Positions 1 through 8,707 of a stretch of 64,000 nt of DNA are shown piece after piece. The notes below the pieces were generated by a model. That model made no database searches and was not told the DNA's origin. It saw nothing but the letters and a program-made list of their open reading frames with translations. Position 1 is the stretch's first letter; every line of letters begins with the position of its first letter. The stretch covers positions 1-64,000 of the forward strand of contig WHTT01000018.1 in NCBI GenBank assembly GCA_009377605.1, read 5' to 3'. Origin of the DNA: Luteitalea sp. (GTDB taxonomy: Bacteria; Acidobacteriota; Vicinamibacteria; Vicinamibacterales; Vicinamibacteraceae). The position numbers and the translations under genes were made by a program.

Positions 1-134
1 GGACACTCGCAGGCCGCACGGCCCTCTCTCAACAGCCTTGTGGCCTACCCGGCGAATGGCGTGGCCAGGGCGGGGAAGGGACCCGTGTTTCTCAGTGCAA
101 TACGAATGCCTATCGCCTGGACCACATTAACCAG
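1..134. other. Unassigned left edge
   Basis: The + strand is open in frame 1 from base 1 to a TGA at 136-138, so this could be the last 45 codons of a gene that begins outside the window. The translated tail (ending ...AWTTLTS) is not one I recognise. It overlaps the TTG proposed as start of the next gene by two bases. No RNA or repeat structure was seen here. Confidence 0.25.
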
Positions 135-1082
135 TTGACACCTGATTCTCTGTCACCTGAAACTGCTCACACAGTGTGGCACCGCGTCCTCTTCGGAACA
201 AGTCTGGCAGCGCTGGGACTTGCCGTTTCGGTTACTCGTGCCCTTCAGGCCGCGCAAGCACCGCCCCGCGTGCCAGACGCCTCCGATCCTTCCTCGATTG
301 CGGATCTCGCGCCGCTGTCAGCGCCCACCGACGCCCTCATGGCGGGCGCCGTGGAGGCATTCCGGCGTGGCGACCTCTTGCGCGCGCGCGATCTCGCGAC
401 GCGCGCGCTGGCAGCGGGCCAGCGACAGGCGCCGCTCTACAAGCTGCTGGCGGTGACCGAATACCTCCTTGGGGATGCGCCACAGTTCGAGACCCACATC
501 CGAGAGGCGCTGGCCCTCGCCCCTGAGGAGGCGGACCTGCACTATCATCTGGCGCGCCACCTCTACGAGCAGAAGCGGTATCGGGAAGCTGCCACATCCT
601 TCGGGCGAGCGAGCACCCTCAGCCCGGACCACTACAAGGCGCGCTACTACGAAGGTCTCGTCGCTGAGGTCATGGGACAACCGGACCGGGCACGCGAGCT
701 GTTCAGCAATGCCATCGCGACGATCGAGCGGCTTCGGGTTCGTTACGTGTGGCCCCACGTGGACCTTGGCCGGCTCTTGGTGGATCAGGGTGACATCGAG
801 CGCGGGCTGGGCTGGCTCTATCGAGCCGTTCGCACCGATCCAGAGCTTCCCTACGGGCAGTATGAGTACGCAAAAGCGCTCCTTCGCGAAGGGCCGACGG
901 CCGACGTCGAGCGCGCTCTCTTGGAGGCAATCCGCCTCGATCCGGGTTACGCGTCGGCGTACTACGTGCTAGCCCGTTATTACGCGAAGATCGGCGACGA
1001 GCAGCGGGCACAGCAGACGTTGGCGAAGTTCAAGGATGTGCAGGCCGACGACATGCCATCGCCCTACGGCTTGCGGCGGTGA
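135..1082 (+). CDS. Membrane-anchored TPR protein
   Basis: The protein has a short N-terminal tail, one hydrophobic segment at about residues 18-38 (signal anchor or signal peptide), a Pro/Ala-rich stretch, then about six tetratricopeptide repeats from residue 67 to 310 (pattern such as APLYKLLAVTEYLLGD and YKARYYEGLVAEVMGQPDRA). TPR arrays bind other proteins; no catalytic domain is visible, so the partner is unknown. The start is uncertain: TTG at 135 has no clear Shine-Dalgarno, and GTG at 174, just before the hydrophobic segment, is a fair alternative. The next gene (a symporter) starts 12 bases downstream on the same strand, so the two are probably co-transcribed. Confidence 0.7.
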   Translation: MTPDSLSPETAHTVWHRVLFGTSLAALGLAVSVTRALQAAQAPPRVPDASDPSSIADLAPLSAPTDALMAGAVEAFRRGDLLRARDLATRALAAGQRQAPLYKLLAVTEYLLGDAPQFETHIREALALAPEEADLHYHLARHLYEQKRYREAATSFGRASTLSPDHYKARYYEGLVAEVMGQPDRARELFSNAIATIERLRVRYVWPHVDLGRLLVDQGDIERGLGWLYRAVRTDPELPYGQYEYAKALLREGPTADVERALLEAIRLDPGYASAYYVLARYYAKIGDEQRAQQTLAKFKDVQADDMPSPYGLRR

Positions 1083-1094
1083 CGGGGCCTACCA

Positions 1095-2777
1095 TTGCAA
1101 CTCCTGACGCTTCTCACGTTCGCCCTCTTCACCTCCCTCGTGGCTGTGGCAACCTGGCGGCTGACCAGGCAGGATGATCACCTCACCGGAATCGGCTACT
1201 TCCTTGCCGGCCGCCGCCTGACCGCACCGTTCATCGCGGGCTCTCTGCTGCTGACCAACCTCTCGACCGAGCAGATGGTTGGGCTCAACGGCGCAGCCTT
1301 CAACGATGGGCTCGCCGTGATGGTTTGGGAGGTCGTCGCCGTGCTGGCGCTGGTCGCCATGGCGTTGTTCTTCCTGCCGCGGTTTCTCAAGAGCGGGATC
1401 GCCACGGTGCCGCAGTACCTGTGCGAGCGCTACGACGCGGTGACGCGCACGATCGCGGACGTGATCTTTCTCAGCGCGTACGCCGTGATCCTGCTGCCAA
1501 TCGTGTTGTACACCGGCGCGGCGGGACTGAGCCAGATGCTCGACATCCAAGGGCTCCTCGGGATCTCGGGGGATGCGGTGACCTTCCTCGGTCTGCGGGT
1601 GGACGCGGACACCTGTGTGTTGTGGCTGATGGTCTGGCTCGTGGGACTGATCGGCTCCTGCTACGCGCTGTTCGGCGGGCTGCGGACGGTCGCGGTCTCC
1701 GATCTGATCAACGGGATCGGGCTCTTGATCGGCGGGCTGCTGATGACTTACTTCGGCCTCGCCGCGGTCGGCACCCTGCAAGGCGATGGGGGAGTGGTCG
1801 AGGGGCTCCGCCTCATTCACTCACAACAATCGGCGCGCCTCGACTCGATCGGAGGACCCGACTCGTCGGTGCCCTTCGCGACCGTGTTCACTGGGATCAT
1901 CCTGCTCAATCTCTTCTACTGGTGCACCAACCAACAGATCATTCAGCGAACCTTTGGCGCCAACTCCCTCAGGGAAGGGCAGAAGGGCGTACTGCTCTGC
2001 GCCGCGCTGAAGCTCCTCGGCCCGCTCTATCTCGTGCTCCCGGGCATCGTCGCCTACCAGCTGTACGCCGAGCAAGGGGTGCGGGCAGACTACGCGTACG
2101 GGACACTGGTCCGCGACGTTCTGCCCTGGCCCCTGGTGGGCTTCTTCGCCGCCGTCATGGTCGGCGCGATCCTCAGCTCGTTCAACTCTGCGCTCAACAG
2201 CACCACGACGATCTTCAGCTACGGGATATACCAACCGTTCATCAACCGCGACTCGAATGATCATCAGCTGGTCCGCGCGGGCAAGATCGTCGGATGGATC
2301 ATCGCCATCGTCTCGATGCTCATCGCGCCGTGGTTGGCGCAAACCGAGAGCATCTTTGCGTACCTCCAGAAGATGAACGGTCTGTATTTCATCCCGATTT
2401 TGAGCGTGGTCGTGATCGGAATGCTCAACCGGCGCACGCCGCCACTTGCGGCAAACACGGCGTTGATTCTCGGGCTCGCGCTGATCGCTGCCGGCTACTT
2501 CGTGCCGCTCGGCCAGGAGGTCAGCGACGGGGTCACGCGGTATCGGTATCTCGCCCCGGACGTCATGCACGAGTTCCACTTCCTGGGCCTCGCGTTCGTC
2601 GTATTGGTCGCCGTAATGCTGGCCATTACATCCCTCAGACCGCTTCCGCAACCCTGGCAGCAGCAGTATTCCGGCGATGTGGAGATGACGCCTTGGTCCG
2701 GAGCCAAGGGCTACGGCGCTGCACTTTGCCTGTTCGTCGCGCTGATCTACATCGCCTTTGCGGGCGGGACGGGATAA
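1095..2777 (+). CDS. SSS-family sodium:solute symporter
   Basis: A 560-residue integral membrane protein of the sodium:solute symporter (SLC5/SGLT-like) family, probably importing a sugar or other small organic solute with Na+. About 13-14 hydrophobic segments cover the chain. Family-like features are GYFLAGRRLTAPFIAGSLL near residue 33-52, the TEQMVGLNG stretch in the next helix, and a helix with LSSFNSALNSTTTIFSYGIY around residue 365. Start is TTG at 1095, 12 bases after the TPR gene. It ends at a TAA directly before a perfect 16-bp hairpin shared with the convergent flavoprotein gene. The substrate cannot be read from sequence; proximity to a rhamnose cluster is only suggestive. Confidence 0.85.
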   Translation: MQLLTLLTFALFTSLVAVATWRLTRQDDHLTGIGYFLAGRRLTAPFIAGSLLLTNLSTEQMVGLNGAAFNDGLAVMVWEVVAVLALVAMALFFLPRFLKSGIATVPQYLCERYDAVTRTIADVIFLSAYAVILLPIVLYTGAAGLSQMLDIQGLLGISGDAVTFLGLRVDADTCVLWLMVWLVGLIGSCYALFGGLRTVAVSDLINGIGLLIGGLLMTYFGLAAVGTLQGDGGVVEGLRLIHSQQSARLDSIGGPDSSVPFATVFTGIILLNLFYWCTNQQIIQRTFGANSLREGQKGVLLCAALKLLGPLYLVLPGIVAYQLYAEQGVRADYAYGTLVRDVLPWPLVGFFAAVMVGAILSSFNSALNSTTTIFSYGIYQPFINRDSNDHQLVRAGKIVGWIIAIVSMLIAPWLAQTESIFAYLQKMNGLYFIPILSVVVIGMLNRRTPPLAANTALILGLALIAAGYFVPLGQEVSDGVTRYRYLAPDVMHEFHFLGLAFVVLVAVMLAITSLRPLPQPWQQQYSGDVEMTPWSGAKGYGAALCLFVALIYIAFAGGTG

Positions 2778-2789
2778 TTGCATCATACG

Positions 2790-2840
2790 AAAAAGGAACC
2801 GGGTACCTTTCGGGGTCGAAAACGTACCCGGTTCCTTTTA
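2790..2840. terminator. Bidirectional hairpin between convergent genes (GGAACCGGGTACC repeat)
   Basis: Arms 2791-2806 (AAAAGGAACCGGGTAC) and 2824-2839 (GTACCCGGTTCCTTTT) are perfectly complementary over 16 bp with a 17-base loop. A-rich and T-rich outer ends make it terminator-like in both directions, fitting the convergent symporter and flavoprotein genes. The stop codon of the minus-strand gene (2838-2840) lies inside the arm. A close copy is at 24546-24601. Confidence 0.8.
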
Positions 2841-4040
2841 GCGTCCACTCCAGTCCGCTGGCACGTCGACGTACGAACGATCGAGCTCGGCAACCGAGGC
2901 ACAGCCGAGCAGCTTGAGTGTGCGCAGAAGGTCCGTCTGGAGAATCTGAATCGCGCGCGCCACTCCCGCGCCACCCGCCGCGCCCAAACCATAGGCATAC
3001 GCCCGGCCGATGAGGACCGCGCTGGCGCCAAGGCATAGCGCCTTCGCGATATCGGTCCCGCGACGGATCCCACCGTCGAGAAACAGCTCCGCCTTCCCGC
3101 CGACGGCCCCGGCAACCTCCGGTAACGCACGGAGGGTGGCTCTCACGCCGTCGAGCTGGCGGCCACCGTGATTGGATACGACAATGCCCTGCGCCCCCTC
3201 GTCTATGGCGCGCCGTGCATCTTCGGCGGTGAGCACGCCCTTGACCACCAGCGGCCCCTTCCACACCTCACGGATCCATTTCAAATCGCTCCAGGTCACC
3301 GCGGCTTCTTCGAGGGCGACGCTGACGTCCGCATACGACATCGGGCCTTTCCCCGGAATGACGACGTTGGGAAACTGCATGAGCCCACCATCGCGAAGGA
3401 AGCCGGTGAGCCAGCGCGGACGCGCGAGCAGCTGCGGCGCATAACGAAGCTTGGACACGATGTTGCCACTCAGCAGCTCTTGGCTGCCGTTCCGCACGTC
3501 CCGCTCACGGAGCCCGGCAACTGCTGTATCGATCGTAATGACGAGCGCCGAAAATCCTGCCGCGCGCGCGCGTTCAATGGCGGCTTGGGCCACGTCACGC
3601 CCACCGACCAAATAGAGCTGATACCAGAGCGGTCCGGTCGATCCCGCCCTGACTTCTTCGAGCGTGCATCCGGACAGCGTGGAGAGCGTATACGCCGTAC
3701 CGGCTTCGCCCGCGGCGCGTGCGGCCACTGCCTCGCCGCGCGGATAGAACATGCGGGTGCTGCCCACAGGCGCCAGCAGGAAGGGCACGTTCAGGCGGGT
3801 GCCCAGAGCCGTTGCTCCAAGATCGCAGCTCGCCACCGTTACGGCATGGCGCGGCCGAAACGTCACCGTCTCGAAGGCCCGCCGATTCTCGCGCAGCGTC
3901 ACCTCGCCCTCGGCGCCGCCATCGATGTAGTCGAAGACCACGCGGGGCAGCCGGCGCTTGGCAAGCGCCCGCAGATCATCGATATTGACGACGCGCGGAG
4001 GGAAGACCCGGCGCGCGGGACCGCTATCGAGCGACATCAT
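2838..4040 (-). CDS. FMN-dependent alpha-hydroxyacid dehydrogenase (L-lactate dehydrogenase-like)
   Basis: A 400-residue member of the FMN-linked alpha-hydroxyacid oxidase/dehydrogenase family (LldD, glycolate oxidase, mandelate dehydrogenase), which oxidises 2-hydroxy acids to 2-keto acids. Visible are the N-terminal DYIDGGAEGEVTLRENRRAF block, FLLAPVGSTRMFYPRGE near residue 92, the FMN-binding Lys in LVVKGVLTAEDA, the active-site VVSNHGGRQLDG with catalytic His, and FLDGGIRRGTDIAKALCLGA. Two adjacent ATGs start the gene. It lies downstream of the DUF1080 gene on the same strand. In this context L-lactate made from rhamnose by the neighbouring bifunctional enzyme is an attractive substrate, but the exact 2-hydroxy acid is inference. 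Confidence 0.85.
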   Translation of the reverse strand: MMSLDSGPARRVFPPRVVNIDDLRALAKRRLPRVVFDYIDGGAEGEVTLRENRRAFETVTFRPRHAVTVASCDLGATALGTRLNVPFLLAPVGSTRMFYPRGEAVAARAAGEAGTAYTLSTLSGCTLEEVRAGSTGPLWYQLYLVGGRDVAQAAIERARAAGFSALVITIDTAVAGLRERDVRNGSQELLSGNIVSKLRYAPQLLARPRWLTGFLRDGGLMQFPNVVIPGKGPMSYADVSVALEEAAVTWSDLKWIREVWKGPLVVKGVLTAEDARRAIDEGAQGIVVSNHGGRQLDGVRATLRALPEVAGAVGGKAELFLDGGIRRGTDIAKALCLGASAVLIGRAYAYGLGAAGGAGVARAIQILQTDLLRTLKLLGCASVAELDRSYVDVPADWSGR

Positions 4041-4047
4041 GAGGTAG

Positions 4048-4068
4048 GGCGCGCTCGCCGAGCGCGCC
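4048..4068. repeat. Short palindromic repeat (GGCGCGCTC/GAGCGCGCC)
   Basis: Nine-base arms 4048-4056 and 4060-4068 around a GCC loop, preceded by GTAGG. It fills the 31-base gap between two co-directional genes and belongs to the same hairpin family as 22052-22072 and 50408-50428. Confidence 0.7.
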
Positions 4069-4071
4069 GTG

Positions 4072-4917
4072 CTAGAAAGTTTTCAGGTAGATGTTGCGGA
4101 ACTCCACCTTCATCGGATCACCGCTGTGCATCTGGAAGCCGATCAATCCGCCGAGCGACCGGTTCTCGGCGTCGTCATCCACGAGTAGGCTCGTCACCTG
4201 CCCGTTCACGATCTGCACGATCATGTTCGCACGCGCGATGATGTGCACATGGTTCCAGTCGCTGGTCTTGATGATTGCCTTGAGCTCGTCGGCGCTTCGC
4301 TCCAGGTTGCCAACGATTCGCGGACGCGCACCCTCGCCAGCCGGCACGTAGACCGCCTGGCCGCGCCGCGCGAGAAAGCCACGCCCGCGCTCCTCGTAGA
4401 TCATCCCGGTGTAGGCGTTCTCGAAGTCGATGTCTGCCTGGTAGCCCGCTAGCACCCACTTGCCAACGTCACCGCCGGCCGGCACCTGCGCGCTGCGGAT
4501 CTGGATGCCACTGTTGGTCGCGCTGAGACGGAACTCGACTTTCAGCTCGAAGTCCTTTGGCTCGCCGCCGCGCCAAATGAGAAAGGTGTTCTGCTCGACT
4601 GGATTCTCGGCGGTGCTCTCCCCGACGAGCGCGCCGTTCTCGACTCGCCAAAAGGAGGCGTCGCCATCCCATCCGTTCATGCTGCTGCCGTCGAAGATCG
4701 GCTCGAACCCCGTGTGGTCGTCGAGCGCGAGCGGCTCGGCGTCGGGCGCGGACGGCTGTGTGCGCACCGCAGGTGACGTGGTTTCATGGACCAGGGGTAA
4801 CGGCGGGGCAGCCCCGCCAGAGCTTCCAGCGGCGCAAATTGCCGCCGCAACAGTCGCGGCTCGCATCACCTGGCGTGGGCATATCCTCGGAGCGGTTTTC
4901 CTCTGGTCAGTGCGCAT
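4072..4917 (-). CDS. Exported DUF1080 (3-keto-disaccharide hydrolase-like) protein
   Basis: The mature part is a single DUF1080 domain, a LamG/concanavalin-like beta sandwich: FEPIFDGSSMNGWDGD, FWRVENGALVGES, NTFLIWRGGEPKDFELKVEF, NSGIQIRS, and a closing GLIGFQMHSGDPMKVEFRNI. Some members of this family hydrolyse 3-keto-glycosides; others are uncharacterised, so activity is unproven. The chosen ATG at 4917 sits 7 bases after a GGAGG; the open frame runs 41 codons further upstream (to 5040) but that part is not protein-like. Counting from 4917 the protein is 281 residues with a signal peptide (MRAATVAAAICAAGSSGGAA about residue 18-37). It precedes the flavoprotein gene and is divergent from the regulator. 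Confidence 0.75.
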   Translation of the reverse strand: MRTDQRKTAPRICPRQVMRAATVAAAICAAGSSGGAAPPLPLVHETTSPAVRTQPSAPDAEPLALDDHTGFEPIFDGSSMNGWDGDASFWRVENGALVGESTAENPVEQNTFLIWRGGEPKDFELKVEFRLSATNSGIQIRSAQVPAGGDVGKWVLAGYQADIDFENAYTGMIYEERGRGFLARRGQAVYVPAGEGARPRIVGNLERSADELKAIIKTSDWNHVHIIARANMIVQIVNGQVTSLLVDDDAENRSLGGLIGFQMHSGDPMKVEFRNIYLKTF

Positions 4918-4923
4918 CACCAT

Positions 4924-5223
4924 CCCTCCACGGTCCCCCCGCGGTGCACGATACCGCCTCGGCAAGGTCGCTTCAAAGCGTATTTCATCGGTTGGACGCA
5001 TTTTACGTAGAGAAACGTCGCCGCGCGTATACTGTTGCACCTAATCCCCAAGCTGGTGCGGTCTGCCGCGCCAGATCACGAGGTTTTCTCGTGCGCCGCC
5101 ATCCCGCAGGACCCGGCTTCGTCCATTTCGCAGTGCGATACACGTGCGCGCGAACTGTCTTCTGTTTCCCCGCCGGCGGCGACGTGACAAAATTGTCCCG
5201 CACCATAGCAGGAGGGATGTGGG
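4924..5223. promoter_or_regulatory. Divergent intergenic region upstream of regulator and DUF1080 gene
   Basis: Three hundred bases without a convincing gene separate the divergent DUF1080 and regulator starts and must hold promoters for both. A TATACT at 5028-5033 resembles a -10 box on the + strand but no good -35 is correctly spaced. No clear inverted-repeat operator was found by eye. Confidence 0.4.
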
Positions 5224-6420
5224 ATGTCAGCAATGACCCCGCCGAAGCTGCCGACGGCGGCAGCGGCAGGAAGTGATACGGGTATGACCAGCCAATCGCC
5301 TGCGCGGGATCGGTATTTGGTCAAGTCAGTCGTGCACTCGTCTCAGTTGTTGTCGGCGTTTCGCTCGCCCGGCGAGGCATTGTCTCTGCGTGAGGTCACC
5401 GCCCGAAGCGAGCTCCCCAAGAGCATGGCGTTCCGGCTCCTCTACACGCTCGAGCGATGCGGCATGGTCGAGAAGGTCAGCGAGAACCTGTATCGATCGT
5501 GTCTGCGTCCGTTCAAACAGAAGCTCCACAGGCTCGGGTACGCGGCGCAAGGCACCGACTATCAGTTCTCGAAGGAGGTCTCGGCAGGGTTGATCCGCGC
5601 TGCGAACGCGGAAGGCATCGAGCTGATTTCCGTCGACAACTGCTACAACGCGAAAACGGCGCTCCGAAACGCTGACGTGCTCGTCCGCGAGAAGGTCGAT
5701 CTCGTGATCGAGTTCCAGACCGACGAGTACGTCGCGCCGATCGTGGCCGCGAAGTATCGGGAAGCAAACATTCCACTGATTGCCATTGAGATCCCGCACC
5801 CCGGTGCCACGTACTTCGGCGCGAACAACTACGAGGCGGGTCTCATGGGTGGGCGCCAGCTCGGTCGGTGGGCGAAACATCGCTGGCACGCCGAGGTGGA
5901 CGAGATCCTGCTGATGGCGTTGCCACGCGCCGGCAGCTTGCCGAAGATGCGGCTGACCGGGATGCTGGTGGGGATGAAGGACATCTGTCCGTCACTCGAA
6001 GGCTGCCGGGTCACATATCTCGATGGTGATGGCAAGCTCGGAACCAGCTTCGAAGCCATGCGGCGGCACTTGCGAACCACGCGGGCGCGTCGTCTGCTGG
6101 TCGGCGCCATCAACGATCCGAGCGCCTTGGGCGCCCTGCGCGCGTTTCAAGAGGCAGGCCGTACCGAGTGCTGCGCGATCATGGGGCAGAACGCCTCACC
6201 GGAAGGACGCGACGAGTTGCGCGAACCGGACACCCGCCTTATTGGGTCGGTCGCGTACTTTCCCGAGCGCTACGGTCCAGCCATCGTCGGGGTGGCACTC
6301 GATATCCTGCACCGACGACCGATCCCGCCAGCCGTATTCGTCAGGCACCAGTTGGTCACGCCCGACAATGTCGATCATATCTATCCGAATGACGAGTTGA
6401 TGCACATGGTACCGGCGTAA
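5224..6420 (+). CDS. Chimeric regulator: IclR-type winged helix plus sugar-binding domain
   Basis: Residues about 35-95 look like an IclR-type winged helix (VHSSQLLSAFRSPGEALSLR, ELPKSMAFRLLYTLERCGMV). From about residue 118 to the C-terminus is a periplasmic-binding-protein-like type 1 domain of LacI/RbsB type (VREKVDLVIEFQTDEY, NIPLIAIEIPHPGATYFGANN, RRLLVGAINDPSALGALRAF). Typical IclR proteins have a GAF-like effector domain and LacI proteins a different helix-turn-helix, so this is a mixed architecture. No signal peptide or membrane segment is visible, arguing for a cytoplasmic transcription factor. ATG 5224 is supported by AGGAGGG at 5211-5217. Beside rhamnulokinase and an ABC sugar importer, it is the likely local sugar-responsive regulator (inference). 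Confidence 0.75.
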   Translation: MSAMTPPKLPTAAAAGSDTGMTSQSPARDRYLVKSVVHSSQLLSAFRSPGEALSLREVTARSELPKSMAFRLLYTLERCGMVEKVSENLYRSCLRPFKQKLHRLGYAAQGTDYQFSKEVSAGLIRAANAEGIELISVDNCYNAKTALRNADVLVREKVDLVIEFQTDEYVAPIVAAKYREANIPLIAIEIPHPGATYFGANNYEAGLMGGRQLGRWAKHRWHAEVDEILLMALPRAGSLPKMRLTGMLVGMKDICPSLEGCRVTYLDGDGKLGTSFEAMRRHLRTTRARRLLVGAINDPSALGALRAFQEAGRTECCAIMGQNASPEGRDELREPDTRLIGSVAYFPERYGPAIVGVALDILHRRPIPPAVFVRHQLVTPDNVDHIYPNDELMHMVPA

Positions 6421-6450
6421 CCGGAAAAGGGGACTGTCCCCCTTTTCCGG
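6421..6450. terminator. Bidirectional hairpin after regulator and aldolase genes
   Basis: Arms 6421-6432 (CCGGAAAAGGGG) and 6439-6450 (CCCCTTTTCCGG) pair perfectly with a six-base loop. The hairpin begins directly after the regulator's TAA and ends one base before the stop of the convergent aldolase gene. The GGGGACTGTCCCC core is a common intergenic repeat form; a degenerate version appears at 30208-30220. Confidence 0.75.
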
Positions 6451-6451
6451 T

Positions 6452-8707
6452 TCAGCGCAGGAACGCCTCGGGCAGACCGCCATCGACGGGAATCACATGG
6501 CCGGTGGTCTTGGCGCTGTCGTCTCCGGCCAGCCAGCAGATCGCGTTTGCGCAATCCCGCGGAAGAATCGGCTGGTGCGTAATCGTACGACGCGCATAGA
6601 ACGCCGCCAGCTTCCCGCGCAGGCTCTCGGTCGATTCGTCTTCCGTGTGCGCGATGCCGTACTTTTTCAGCGCTACGATCACGCGATCACGCGGAAACAT
6701 CGCGGACCCTTCGATGACCGTCGCCGGCGCGATGCCATTCACGCGGATGAGCGGCCCCAAGCCGATGGCCAGCTCCCGGATCAGATGATTGATGGCGGCC
6801 TTGCTCACATCGTAGGCCTCACTCCCACGCTTCGGGACGATCGCGTTCGCCGAGCTCGTCAAGACCATCGTCGCCGGCAGGCCCTGCTCCTTCAAGACCT
6901 TCGCTGCTTCCTCCGCCAGCACGTAGTTGCTCGTGACGTTGATTTGCAACGCCCGGCTCCAGACCTCTTCCACGTTGGCATCGGGGTCTGGCGTGGGGTA
7001 GATGGCCGCTGTATTCACGACGATGTCGAAGCCGCCGAAGCGCAGCACGGCCTGACGCAGCGCCGATGCGATCGTCTCGCGCGACGCCAAGTCCAGCGGC
7101 ACCGCGGCGACCATCTCGCCGGACGACAGCGCCGCCGTCTCCCGAGCGGCCGCCTCCGCGCTAGCCGCGTCCCGATCGGCAATGACCAGATGACCGCCAC
7201 GGCTGGCAATCTGGAGCGCCACCTCGCGGCCAATGCCGCTAGCACCACCCAAGACGAGGGCCACCTTGCGACTGAGCTCGCGCTCGGGCGGCATGCGCTG
7301 GAGCTTTGCCTCTTCGAGCGCCCAGTACTCGATGCGGAACGCTTCCGACCTCGGGAGCGCGACGTAGTTGTGGAAGCTCTTGAACTCGCTCGCCTGGTCG
7401 GCGTGCCGCGCCTGTGGCAGATGTCTGGCAGGGCGACCCTTTAGGGCCGCCGTGTCCTCCGTGCCTGCGTGCGCCTCCAGGGCGTTGGCGCCGGCCATGA
7501 CGTGAATCGCGTTGAGGAAGAACTCCGTCGTGATGCGGGCTTCGCGCTTGCTCTTGCCAAACCCAAACACGCCGAGCCCCGCGATCACGACGACCGAAGG
7601 ATTGGAGTCTCGAAGAGCGGGAGAGTCAGGCTGCGCGAACGATCGGTAGTATGAGACGTAGTCCTCGCGATACCGCTCGAGACGCTCGAGGATACGCGCC
7701 TTCAACGCGGGGAGCTCCTCTTCTGCAGGATTCCACGGAATGAACAGTGGACAGATGCGAGTCCGGAGGAAGTGATCTGGACAGCTCGTGCCCATCTGGC
7801 ACAGCTCTGCGGCCCACTGTGAGCTCGCGAAGGTGAGCGCATCGTCCGAATCGTCATCGTGGGCGATCACGCGCCGCGTCGAAGAGACGAGACCCCGGAG
7901 GTACGGCAGCACAGCCGCTCTCAGTGACTCGCGATCGGATGCTGCGGTCACTGCCGGCCCGCCGAACATGGGCCGCTCGGAACGTCGCGCGTGGTCTTGG
8001 ATGAGCTCGCCCATCTGGTCGATCGTCTTGATGCTGTTCCAGTAGCAGTCGCGCTGTGAATCGCCCCAGGTGAACAAGCCGTGGCTCCCCAGAACGATGC
8101 CGTCACATCCCGGGTGTTCCTCGACGGCGCGCCGCAACATCAGCGCCAGCTCGAAGCCGGGACGCTGCCACGGCACCCACACGATCCGGCGCCCGTACCG
8201 CTCGTTGAACGCCGCGAGCTTCCGCTCACCGTTTGCGCTCGCCGCGAGCGCGATCGCCCAGTCCGGGTGGAGGTGATCGACATGGGGAAACGGCAGAAAG
8301 GCGTGAAGGGGAGTGTCGATTGAGGCGGCCACACGGTTCTCGCCGAACGCGCACAAGGGATAGTACGCAACCATCTCGTCTTCGTGCGCTTCACCGCGAT
8401 AGCGTGAGATCAGGCTCTCGAGCCGGTCGAGCGAGAGGATCGCAAACCCGGACGCGCCGATCGACCTGAGGTCGCCGCCGCTGCCCTTGACCGCAAGCAC
8501 ACGCTCCGGCTTTCCGGAGACCGGATCGGGTAGCTGGAACTTCGAGCTCGTGTTGCCGCCGCCGAAATTCGTGATGCGCAAGTCGGCGCCAAGCAGATTC
8601 GAGCGATAGCGCAACAGCTCGAGAGGGCGGTCTTCGAGGGCCGCCGCTTGCTCATCCTCCCATAGGTCCTGCAGAAATTTGGTCTCGCTCGTGAGCGTAT
8701 CAGACAT
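6452..8707 (-). CDS. rhaEW: Bifunctional rhamnulose-1-phosphate aldolase / L-lactaldehyde dehydrogenase
   Basis: A 751-residue two-domain enzyme. Residues about 1-430 are a class II aldolase/adducin domain (FGGGNTSSKFQLPDP, VKGSGGDLRSIG, HVDHLHPDWAIALAAS, GIVLGSHGLFTWGD); its His residues bind the catalytic metal. Residues about 490-751 are a short-chain dehydrogenase (VALVLGGASGIGREVALQIA; catalytic YDVSKAA). This architecture matches the RhaEW/YuxG type, which cleaves L-rhamnulose-1-phosphate to DHAP and L-lactaldehyde and oxidises the latter to L-lactate. Its start overlaps the end of rhaB by 8 bases, so the pair is translationally coupled. Function is well supported by architecture plus context; specificity is not proven. 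Confidence 0.88.
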   Translation of the reverse strand: MSDTLTSETKFLQDLWEDEQAAALEDRPLELLRYRSNLLGADLRITNFGGGNTSSKFQLPDPVSGKPERVLAVKGSGGDLRSIGASGFAILSLDRLESLISRYRGEAHEDEMVAYYPLCAFGENRVAASIDTPLHAFLPFPHVDHLHPDWAIALAASANGERKLAAFNERYGRRIVWVPWQRPGFELALMLRRAVEEHPGCDGIVLGSHGLFTWGDSQRDCYWNSIKTIDQMGELIQDHARRSERPMFGGPAVTAASDRESLRAAVLPYLRGLVSSTRRVIAHDDDSDDALTFASSQWAAELCQMGTSCPDHFLRTRICPLFIPWNPAEEELPALKARILERLERYREDYVSYYRSFAQPDSPALRDSNPSVVVIAGLGVFGFGKSKREARITTEFFLNAIHVMAGANALEAHAGTEDTAALKGRPARHLPQARHADQASEFKSFHNYVALPRSEAFRIEYWALEEAKLQRMPPERELSRKVALVLGGASGIGREVALQIASRGGHLVIADRDAASAEAAARETAALSSGEMVAAVPLDLASRETIASALRQAVLRFGGFDIVVNTAAIYPTPDPDANVEEVWSRALQINVTSNYVLAEEAAKVLKEQGLPATMVLTSSANAIVPKRGSEAYDVSKAAINHLIRELAIGLGPLIRVNGIAPATVIEGSAMFPRDRVIVALKKYGIAHTEDESTESLRGKLAAFYARRTITHQPILPRDCANAICWLAGDDSAKTTGHVIPVDGGLPEAFLR

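Noticed and set aside
1821-2786. 321-codon minus-strand frame opposite the symporter
   Set aside because: Shadow of the symporter; composition is Asp/Arg/Glu/His-rich and lacks hydrophobic core or start signal.
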